From the NCBI GenBank assembly GCA_030267565.1, contig BRXU01000023.1, positions 1,091,001 through 1,155,000 on the forward strand: 64,000 nt of DNA, written 5' to 3'. Position 1 is the first letter of the stretch; every line of letters starts with the position of its first letter. The notes under the pieces were generated by a model that searched no databases, had not been told where the DNA came from, and saw only the letters and a list, made by a program, of their open reading frames with translations. A program made the translations under genes and the position numbers. Of this stretch, positions 47,306 to 56,702 are shown piece by piece. Source of the DNA: Pleodorina starrii. Taxonomy: Eukaryota > Chlorophyta > Chlorophyceae > Chlamydomonadales > Volvocaceae.

Positions 47306-50300
47306 TCAGGCGTTCTCAAACAGCGACGCCGACGAGCGCGGCCGCTTGGCACGCCCCGCAGTCCCAGTCGTCGCCGTCGGCCCCTCCGAATCCATTGGCC
47401 TCGCCGTCGCGGCGGAGCCGTACGGCGTCGACCGCGTCGGGGTCCCGCCGCCGCCGCCGCCGACGGCGCCAGCGCCGCCGTCCGCAACCTCCCCGGCATC
47501 CATGGCGGCAACGGGGCCGGCGGCGGCGGCGCCGCCGCGGCTCGGCCCAGCGGCCGAGCGGGTCGCGTCGCCGTTCGGGGGCCGGCTTCCGCCGGCGCCG
47601 CCAGCCGCGCCGGCGCTGCTGCCGCCGGGACCCACCGTGACGCTGACGTAGCCCCGGCTGGCCGTAGCAGCCGCGCCGTTGTGGGCACCAGACGCGGACG
47701 CAGGCGGCCGCCCCGTCGCCGGCGGGCCCCGGCGGGGGTCCGCGTCGCGCATGGCCGCCTGCAAAGCGACACGGCGCGACGTGTAACATGCCAGGGGCAG
47801 GTGGGCGGAACGCGTCAGTCACAGCAAGGGACCACGCAGGGCCTGGCCACGCAGGGCCTGGCCCCCTCTCTACCTCGACACTCTTTCGGACACACCTGGT
47901 CCTAGCCCTAGGGTGCAGTCTCCGTGCAGATCCGAACCCCTGAGCGCGCGGCGTGTGGCGCGGCAGGCAGCCCTTCTACGTCCCCGTCGCCTCCGTTCCT
48001 TCGCTGCGATTCTTATTCCCAACCCCCGTGTCCGTTCGCTAACGCCGTCTCCGTCTCCGCTGCGGTACCGTATCTTCTTTCGTACCCCTGCAGGTCTCGG
48101 GTCGTACCTCCCGGGGCAGGCTGCCGGCGCCGGCGGCTGCGGGCAGCCGGCCCCGCGCCGGCGTAGCCATCTGCACGTTGCAGCCGAAGCGCCGCCTGCA
48201 CCACGCCTCCAGAGCGTCGCTGATGGCCTGCTGGTAGCGCGGCTCGGAGCGGGGCGTGTAGACGCGCAGGATGATCTCCTGCGGGGAGGAGTGGGGGGAG
48301 GGGTGGGGGGCCAGGGAATGAAGGTGCTCCTTTATGGGGAGGGGTGCGGGTGGAGAGTGAAGGTGCGTCGTGGCGTCGTTGAAGCACGTCCACCTCCTTA
48401 CGCCCATCCTCTCTAAACACCTCACCTCACCCGTACCCCCAGCTCAAATTCCCCACCCTCCTCTGGGTCTTCTTTCCTTCAGCCTCCCTCATCCCCCCTC
48501 ATCCCCACCTTCATCATTGCCCTCCTCGCCCCGCTATTCGGACTGTTCGTCCATACCCCTCGCTGCGTCTCTGCTCTCCTCCCGCAACTCGCCTGGTGGT
48601 ACCGGGGCAGGATCCCCACCACCTGGTTGGGCTGAGTGTGGTGGCCGGAATCGTCATCGTAGCCGTCGAAAAACAACACCTGCGCGGAGTTAAAGACGCG
48701 GGGAGTTAAGAAGAGAATACCGCAGCGGAGACGGAGACGGCGTTAGCAAACGGACCCAGAACCCAGCAACGCGGGGAGGGCAGGGGGAAGATGATGCGGG
48801 GTGCGGCGAAGGCGAGCAGAGCAGAGCGAAAAAGGCCGTGTGCTTCAACGACCCCCGGATCGATGCTCCCCCGGTCCTCTCAGCGCGTGCCACTCTTCAC
48901 GTGCCGCACCTCGCCGCGCGCGAAACGCGCCGCAGCACGGGCTCCGAGGACTCCATGAGGCGTACACTTGAGGCGACGCGAGGCACCCAAGTCCGCGCCC
49001 TGACCCCACCCCCCACCCCCCGCTTCTTGACTCTTGATTCCGAGAGCGAGGCCGCCCTCCGCCTCCCGCCATCCCCTCCTCCCTTCCCCCCAGCGCCCCG
49101 CAAGGGCCCTTCCACCAATCCGCTTACGTTATCCACCGGGTTCTTTCCTCCCTGCGTGAAGTCGATCTTGGTCCGCGACACGATCACGTCCTCGGGCCGC
49201 AGCTGCACGTCGTTGCCGCGGTAGGAGGACACCACCTCCTCCGCGGTGAAGTGCCGGCTCATGTCCTGAGATGGGGGCGGGCGGGAGGGAGGGGGCGTGC
49301 ATCCACATACCGGTAAGACCAGAGAGACCCAGAGAAGCGGCAGAGTGGTAGAAATCGTAGAATGGGGGCTGGTAGCGATGGTTGCGAGTAGGCGGGCGGG
49401 CGGGCGGGCAGGCGCGTTCCGATTTAACCGATTGCGGATTGCAGTGTCGGTGGGCAGTGTCGGGGGGCGCTGAGGGAGTCAAAGAGCGAACCATCAGCAG
49501 AGGTCGTCATCAAGCCTGTACAGCCGCGGGCGCCGCTTGCGCGACGCTTGCCACTCTCAAGACACCTCCCCCTTGCTCCCCGCCGCCGCTGCCGCGGGCG
49601 CCGCGACGAAAACCTCTCTAGTCTTAAGAGTCCTTACCTCCCAGCGGCGGTCCTCCAGGTACTCGTACGGTACGACAAACTGGTTGCCGTATCGGTACAT
49701 GTCCCGGCACCGCAGGCGCCTGATGATGGCCTGCGCCCGCGCCAGGCAGCGCTCCGCGTCGTGGTCCAGCTGGGGGCCCAGCCGCCGGTGCACGTTGAAG
49801 TTCTCAATCGTCTGTGCTCAACCGCCAGGAGGGGGCCGGAGGGGAGAGGGCGGCGGGAGAGGGAGAGGGAGAGTGAAGGCGGCGGGTAGCGTTTTGAAGT
49901 GAAATGCGGCATTGGTGTGTGTGTGTGTAGCTCGGGTTATACATTGCTGGTGTGTTGTTGCGCGCCCGAACCCACAGGACGCCGAGGCGAGCAGCGGCGG
50001 ACTCGGACCCTCTACTCACGTTCAGCAGCGAGTCGTTCAGCCCGCAGAAGTCCTGGCACGCAGGCGGAGGGGGAGGGGAGAGGCACCGGGAGGGGACGGG
50101 ACGGGGGAGGGACGGGGCGGGGGGAGGGAGGCACACGTGAGAGGAGCGAGCGGGATGGCGGGCAACCGCAGGCCGCCAAGGCCAGCGCAGCCGCTAGGCG
50201 ATTATTTCGGTGCCGGGGAGTGAGCAGAGGGGCACGTGGGGCGGCGCGTGGGGCGGAGTCGAGCAGTGGTAGGAGGTTTGAACTTTGAAGAGTGAATTTG

Positions 50301-53300
50301 CAAGGATGAAACAAGAAGCCCTGCGGACGTTGGAGGGGTGGGGGCGCGGAACGCGGACTTGAAAAGAGGCGATGAGCGTGGGGGTGGGGGCGTATGTCAA
50401 CAGTCGAACAGTGTCGTTTGAGGTTCTCGCGGGCTGTGATCGGCCGTGCCAGTGCTCTTTACCCCTCTCCCTCTCCAACCTTCCTTTTCCACGTTTCATT
50501 GATACCGATGTGGGTAGGAAGGTTGGGGGAGGGGGAATCTGCACCGCCCAGTCCCCACCCCCACCTCCGCCGAGTGTATGGCACCGCCCAGTCCTCACCC
50601 CCACCCCCACCTCCGCTGCAGTATCATTTTCTACCCCCACCTCCGCCGAGTGTATGTTGTCGGAGAAGCGCAGCGCCTGGTCCGCCTCCAGCAGCGCATC
50701 GACCACCATGAACTCAACCGCCTTGGTCTTCCTGAAAGGTGTGCAATCATGGAAAGAGGTGGGCAACCATGGAAGGAAGAGGTGTGCAATCAAAGGAGAA
50801 AGATGGGCCCGCAGCGGTTGAACGGAGGCGAAGTTCGTAAAAGGGGGCAGGTGGGTGGTGGCGGCGGGGGGTTAGGCGGGGGAAGAAAGAAGATACCGCC
50901 GCGAAGGAGACGGAGACGGGAGAGGCAGTGGGGAGGGATGAGAGTGGAACACATCAGTGGTGGCGGTGGTGGCGGTGGGCGTAACAGTGAGATGTGAGGT
51001 TGTTGGCATATTGACGCCATAGATGCGCACGCACGCGGGGGAAGCCAAGCGAAATGCCATGCCGGCGCCCGCGTGGTGCTCCCACTGCGCCTTCCTGCCT
51101 GCCTGCCGGCCGGCCTACATGGGCTGCGGCGCAAGCGACACCCCGCGCATCCCCGCGCGCGCAGCTGCCGCAGCCCCGCCGCTGATCGTCAGTTCGTCAC
51201 TCGCCTGTGCGTGTAGACCTTGCGGTGCAACGACTCGCGCGCGTGGAAGAGGTCCCAGATGTTCGAGTACTCGGACCACTTGTAGGCGATCTGGTTCTGG
51301 ATCACCTGCGAGCGAGGCGGCGACAGCGGGTGTGGGACGTGGCTGTTGCGGCCGGGGCAGCGGCGGCGGTGGGTGCGGCGGCGGTGGGTGCGGTTGCGGC
51401 GGCCATGGCCATGACTGGGGCAATCCTAACCCTAGGGGAGACGAACGACACTGGCTATATACACCATCCCACTCTCCTACGGCCTAAAGGGTCCCCTCAT
51501 TGAAAAGCACGCAATCTACGCTCTCAGCCATTGAAGCGGCGCCCCCCGTCCTCCGAACGGCGTGAAACCTGGTGACGGCGTAAACCTCGCAGCCGCTGCG
51601 GCTCCCCCTCCCCCCGCAGCCAAGCCAAGCCGGTGCTACGTGCGTTCCGCCCCGCCCCTCACGTGCCCCGGCCCGCCCCGCGCCGCCCCGCACCGCGCCG
51701 CCCCGCCCCCGCCCCTCAGCGCCCCCGCGCCGCCCCGCCCCGCGCCGCTCCGTACCTTGGTTAGGGTGTGCAGGCGCTTGAAGTCGCACCCGATGTTGAC
51801 GTCGCACTGCAGCGCGTCCCTCTGCAGGTAGTCCACCTTGTCCACGTCCACACTGCGGAGTGGAGCGGGGTGGGGCGAGGTAGGGTGGGGCGGAAGCGGA
51901 GGCGGAGTCGGGGGCGGAGTCGGGGGCGGCGGTGAGGAATGAGCGGTGGATTGGAGGGCCCACCTCAGGCGGGAGGAAACAAAAAGGTGATAGCGCAGCA
52001 GTGGACCGGAGACGATGTGGGCGAGAGGGTGGGCGAGAGGGAGTGCGGAAAGGAAGGGAAAGGAGGGAAAGGAGGGTAATGGAAAGGAAGGGAAGGAAAG
52101 GGAAGAGGGGAACGACTGCAGGTAGCCTCCCCTGTCCAGGTCCACGAGGGGTTGTTTTGGGGTTAATGGTTGATGCTCCCTTCAGGGTTGGCCGCCCGGG
52201 CAGATGCTGCTGGCACGCGTTGGACAGCACCGCGACGGCCCCGGCTTTCTTCTTCCTGCCGCCGCTGCGTACCGCCATGACCTCCGCCATGGTCCGCCTC
52301 CGCGTTCGCGCCGTCCAGCTCCCTCCCTGCCTCCCCCTCCGTCCCCCCTCTCACCGCTGCGGCGGCCTCATCTCTACCACCAGCTCCCCCTACTCGGCCC
52401 TCACCCGCATCTCTTGTTGTTGACGATGTCGAACAGGTAGCCCTGGTCCTCGTGAATGTCCCCCTTGATGAAGTCGCTGATGCGCCGAATGTCCTCCCTG
52501 GAGCAGGTATGGGTGGTTGGGCGGGTGGGTGTGTCGCAGTGTGTGTGAAGCGGGACGGGCCATCTCCCCCAAACCTCAGACCCAGCCGCACCCCTTTCCC
52601 TCCCCTCCTCCAGAAAGGTACGCCTCGTAAGTATTGTTGGGCCCTGGGTCCGTTCGCTAGTGTCGCCTCCGTCCCTCCGCTGCGGTATCTTCCTTATTCC
52701 CCCCCTCGTCTACTTAATCCCCTCCCCCTCGGCTACTACTTGGCTGCGGCTTCGTCCTCCATCACCCGCATCTCACAGCGTGATTCCCTCGATGTTGTTT
52801 TCGTCCACCAGGTACTCCAGAATGCGCGTGGACATCGTCTCGTGATGCCTGCAGGAGCGTGGGTATAACAGGGGAGGGCAACAGGGGAGGGCAGGGTAGG
52901 AACAGGGGAGGAACGTACAACAGGGGAGGGCAGGGTAGCCAAGGAACGTGGTGCAGGGGCGTGTGTTGAAGGGGGAGGGTGGCGAGCGGTGTCGGAGTGC
53001 GATGCAGGGATACGTGCTTCAACGCGGAGACTGGGGGCAGAGTGGATGCGAGCAGCTTCCCGCTGGGTGGTCAGGGGCCACAGCTGGACTCGTCCTGGCA
53101 CCGGTCAGGTCCCCCTTCCTGTGCAAGCTCCCTCCGCGCCCTTCCCCCCCTCCGCTGCGAAATTCTCTTTATACCCCCCCCCTGGCGCTTCGCTCACCAC
53201 TGCTGCAACTTGACGTGCTCCTCGCTGCCCGGCGTCGTTCCCAGCAGCTTCCGGCGGAGAAATTCGTACTCGAACACGTGGGAGAAGGGCCCGTGACCCA

Positions 53301-55042
53301 GGTCGTGGCACAGACCTGCAGCGGCGCGGGGACCGGAGGATCAGAAGGGCGAGGATGCGAGTCCCAAGGTGGGCGCGAAGCGCAAGTGTGGCGTGCAGGA
53401 AGGGGGGCCATTAGGAGGGGGCGACAAAGGGCGGCAGTCGGGCCAGCGGTTATGAAGCTCGTCGCCGCCCTTTGGACGGGAGGATCAGAGCCTGCGAGCC
53501 AGAGGGCCATGGAAGTGTACCAAATCGCCACCCTGAACCGAACAACCGACCCATATCACCGGGAAAACGTTGCCCACCTTGTCTCCGCCGGTGACACGAG
53601 GGCACCGCCGTGCCCTTCTGCCGCATGTCCATCGCCATACACGTAGCCACCGGCGCGAGCGACCAGGAACACACACACAAACACACACACACACAAACAC
53701 ACCGCCGCCAATCCATCCCCGACCCACTTCCCCAACCGCGCAGAAATTGCTATCCCTTACCGGCGAGCGACACCAGCTTCACATCGTGCAGCTCCAGCCC
53801 CAGCTCCCGCCCCTGGGTACGATAGATGCGATCGGCCACCTCGAACGCCTGGCAGTTGGTGGTTGGTGGGATGAGTTGGTTGATGGTTGGTTAGTTTGAG
53901 GAGTTCATTAGGTTATTTGTTATAGTTTTGTAAATAAATAAGTTTGAAATGTATGCAGGCTCAGATCGTCATGAGCTGCTATCAACGAGAAGGGCCCACG
54001 AGAAGGGCTTTCGACGAACTGCTGCGGAGTTATGCGGTCGCTGGCATTCGGGGCCGCACGTCGTTGCGACGCGCTGGCAGGGCGGCCTCTTGGTGACTGT
54101 GCTCCATGGTCCCCCCCAAAAACACAACCTTATCCCGGCGCGCAAAGGAGTCAGGCAACGGAGCGCCCCACCCCCCAAAAGCCAGCTCCACAGCCGGCCA
54201 TATTCCATACCCGCCCCGCGCTTCCTGCAGGCGCGACGGCGTTTGCGGATTGCCACCCAACGCCGCTGCGTCCGCACGGAGCTCCCGCCGCCGCTGCCGC
54301 CAGCGCGTCTTTGCACTGGTTTGATGCCCGCGAGGATGTTCCCACTCAGCACGCACCTTGTGGGATGTCCCCAGCGAGTGCTCGAAGCGGCGGTGGACCG
54401 CACCCGGAAAGACCAGGTGCGTCAGGCCCAGTTGGTGCAGATCGCGCAGGCGCTGAAACTGAGGCGTGTCGATGATTGTCACGTTGATGTTGTCCAATCT
54501 ATAACACGGGCCAACAAGGACAAGACAAGAGGTGAAAGCGATGGTCAGGCGAAGGAAGCCGAGGGGCGAGGGGCGTTGCAGCAGCGAATGACACGCGTGC
54601 ATCGTGCATGTGTGGCGCTGGGCTTTTATAGGGGAGGGAGTGGGCCTGCGGCGCGGGCGCGGATGTAAGTGGCGTCCCAGGGGGAAGGATGCGAGGGATG
54701 AGGGGTACCGCGGCGTGAGAAGACAAGCTGTAGGCGCGTCGCAGAGCAATTTCCACACGAGCTGCCCCTCAAAGTCTCATCCACCGCTGCGGTTTCCGGC
54801 CATCTCAACCTGAAGGTGCCATGGACGGGGTCGCTGAAGACCTTCCCCGGCGGCTGCCGGCGAAGTGGTGGTGGCGCCCTGCGGTCAGAGGCCGCTGCGG
54901 CGCGCTCGGCGCTGCCGCTTGCCGCTGCCGCGTCATATTGGCTGTCGCCAAGAGCTACCCGTCCAGCGTGTTGTGTATGCTGGGGCTCGGAGCCGAAGTT
55001 GTAAGATGGAAAAACGCAATCAGTCCCAGTCCCGGGACGCAT
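47306..55042 (-). CDS. SAMHD1: SAMHD1-type HD-domain dNTP triphosphohydrolase
   Basis: Fifteen phase-consistent exons, ~686 residues: 55042-54810, 54498-54357, 53848-53761, 53315-53198, 52848-52777, 52497-52405, 51852-51756, 51305-51205, 50731-50641, 50052-50020, 49811-49638, 49265-49128, 48679-48623, 48278-48108, 47758-47306. The enzyme family cleaves dNTPs to nucleoside and triphosphate, setting dNTP pools. Core motifs are all present: [27 protein letters not shown] (H118, matching catalytic H167 of human), [12 protein letters not shown] (H158/D159), WHHE and DVDKVDY (D253). Downstream blocks [41 protein letters not shown] and EIILRVYTP also follow SAMHD1. There is no N-terminal SAM domain. 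A 150-residue Gly/Ala/Pro tail ends with AKRPRSSAS, a KRPR-type nuclear signal. Intron 8 has a GC donor. The first ~60 residues and the start are the least certain. Confidence 0.9.
48028..48088 (-). repeat. Dispersed intron element copy (SAMHD1 intron 14)
   Basis: Minus-strand reading GATACGGTACCGCAGCGGAG then ACGGAGACGGCGTTAGCGAA. A second, partial copy lies beside it at 47984-48027. Confidence 0.8.
48701..48757 (+). repeat. Dispersed intron element copy (SAMHD1 intron 12)
   Basis: AAGAGAATACCGCAGCGGAG followed by ACGGAGACGGCGTTAGCAAA. Nearly identical, in inverted orientation, to the copy at 48028-48088. Confidence 0.8.
50557..50655. repeat. Duplicated splice-donor segment in SAMHD1 intron 9
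   Basis: The end of exon 9 plus its donor (plus-strand text ACCCCCACCTCCGCCGAGTG, from about 50633) is repeated exactly, ~76 bases further into the intron (from about 50557). A CACCGCCCAGTCC direct repeat and a copy of the dispersed element lie between the two. Confidence 0.8.
52646..52704 (-). repeat. Dispersed intron element copy (SAMHD1 intron 5)
   Basis: Minus-strand reading GGAAGATACCGCAGCGGAGG, and at the other end CTAGCGAACGGACCC, the same 3' text as the SAMHD1 intron 14 copy. Confidence 0.75.
52864..52940. repeat. ACAGGGGAGGGCA tandem repeat in SAMHD1 intron 4
   Basis: Four to five irregular copies of ACAGGGGAGGGCA / GGGTAGGA on the plus strand within intron 4. Confidence 0.75.
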
Positions 55043-55521
55043 GGCCTCCTGGTGTGGCGGTGAAGGGGAGCGCGGGGAGAGCTGTTAGGCGCAGGTGCCA
55101 TCGTGGTGGTGGTGATGATAAGTCCCGGTTGCTGCGTGTGTGCACCTGGGAGAAGATAATATCATCTTGATCGTCATCCATGGCCATTGCCTATCGGAGT
55201 TGTCAGGCTCTCCGACAAAGCCGATTCAGCTGTCGCGTGCGCTAGTTCACCACGGGAAACATCATAAATTCCGTCACATGGAATACGGTATACATACAGC
55301 AACCAAAAGGATTTCGTTTGGGCTGGACAGCATTTCCTTGGCGTTCCCCATCGGCGTTGTCGTGCAACCGGATTCAAAAATGCCGCCAATGCAGCCAACA
55401 GTAATAAACGTCACATTGCATCTGTCCGAGTCGCCATAATTTATTGCACAGGTTGCTGAGCGCACCCAGCTGTGAATTGCTGCTTCTTCGACGCGCGAGA
55501 AGAGTCCGTTGTGTATTGGCC
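55043..55521. promoter_or_regulatory. Divergent promoter region SAMHD1 / coiled-coil gene
   Basis: About 480 bases between predicted start codons on opposite strands. No clear TATA box. The SAMHD1 start could lie further right if a short first exon was missed. Confidence 0.35.
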
Positions 55522-56447
55522 ATGGGCAAGAAGAAGGGCAAGGGTGGATCCAAGTCAGCAGCCGGAGCGGAGGCTACAAGTCCAAGTACACCAGCGCCGG
55601 AGGCGGAGACCTCGCCGGCTATCACTGCCGAGGCCTCAGACGCCCCATCGCTGGAGCCATCCACGCTCGAGCCTGCGCTGAGCGTAGACACCCAAAACGA
55701 TGTTCCCCAGAAAGAATCGCCGGTAAAGGTCAGCAGCAGCAGCTCGGAGATGGAGGACCTCCGCAAGGAGTTGGAGGCATGCAAGTCGCAGATCGCTCAG
55801 CTGCAGGCGCAAAACGCCTCCCTCAGCGAGGAGAACCAGCGGCTCAAATCGTCTCAGACCGCAGTCGCGATTACGCAGCCGCCGACTGTGTCTGCCGTCC
55901 CGGACTTCGAGGCGCTGACGCAGCGAATTGCCACTGTAGGTGCCGATGCGCGCGTTGCGTGGGGGATGGGGATTCGCATAACGAGCGTGTGGTCTTCCAA
56001 GTAGTGCTTCCTCTGTACCGTTTGGGGACAAAAAACAGCTGGGTTTTAAATGGGTTACAAATGTTGGCCACCAACCGCTTACGGACCCCAGGGCTCCAAG
56101 TGCATTCAGAGTTGCTGAAAGCGCGCGGCCCTCCCCCATGGACGGTGCATTGCGAAACGTGGACAGCAGTAGTGAAGATTCCCGTCCACGCTATCGTTTC
56201 TTCCGGAGGTCATGCCGCAGCCTTTTGCTGGGCTGAGATATGCCTCGCCCCCTCTTCCCCCACCATGGCCGCTTGTGCTGTGCAGCTCAAGGCTGAGCAG
56301 GCCGAGGCGGATGCCGCACGCGAGGCCGCCTGGTCGCAGCTCAAGTCCGTCGTCGCGGACATTGCGCGCCTGGCCGCTCCGGATGCGATCATCAAGGCGG
56401 GCACACCCACGGCGTCTAGCACCCCCGCCGGGTTTGGCGCGGCATGA
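55522..56447 (+). CDS. Small coiled-coil protein with lysine-rich N-terminus
   Basis: Two exons in phase: 55522-55935 and 56286-56447, 191 residues. Starts MGKKKGKGGSK, then a Ser/Pro/Glu/Ala-rich disordered region to ~residue 75, then a coiled coil (EMEDLRKELEACKSQIAQLQ, NASLSEENQRLK; ~78-112), a Thr/Val-rich linker, a second helix rich in Ala/Glu (LKAEQAEADAAREAAWSQLK) and a Thr/Ser/Pro tail. I do not recognise a family; the KKKGKG start and coiled coil would suit a nucleic-acid-associated or structural protein, but that is only a guess. TGTAA follows 147 bases after the stop. Confidence 0.72.
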
Positions 56448-56593
56448 GGTTGCTGTCTGCGCTGGCTGTTACGAGTACATCAACAATCAGAGCGGGCACG
56501 CCCACGACTTGTGGCACCCCTCTGGTTGAGGGGCGGCCTGGGGCGGCCTGCATGCGAACATAGTTTTTAGTTTGAATGAACTGGCTGTGGTGA

Positions 56594-56598
56594 TGTAA
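56594..56598 (+). terminator. TGTAA polyadenylation signal of coiled-coil gene
   Basis: TGTAA on the coding strand ~147 bases after TGA 56445-56447. Confidence 0.55.
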
Positions 56599-56670
56599 TG
56601 CTGGATGACGTGTAGAGTTAATGAGGTGCTCGTCGTGTGCGGTAAAGCGTTTTGCAGGCAGCGGCGTGTC

Positions 56671-56675
56671 TTACA
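56671..56675 (-). terminator. Possible TGTAA signal of RuvX-like gene
   Basis: TTACA on the plus strand, 28 bases after the RuvX-like stop on the minus strand. That would be a very short 3' UTR, just clear of the convergent gene's signal. Confidence 0.35.
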
Positions 56676-56702
56676 GGAGGAGTCGCCTCAATTTGTCATT
56701 GA

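Noticed and set aside
46796..47905. 369-codon plus-strand frame
   Set aside because: Antisense to the last SAMHD1 exon; Arg-rich shadow composition.
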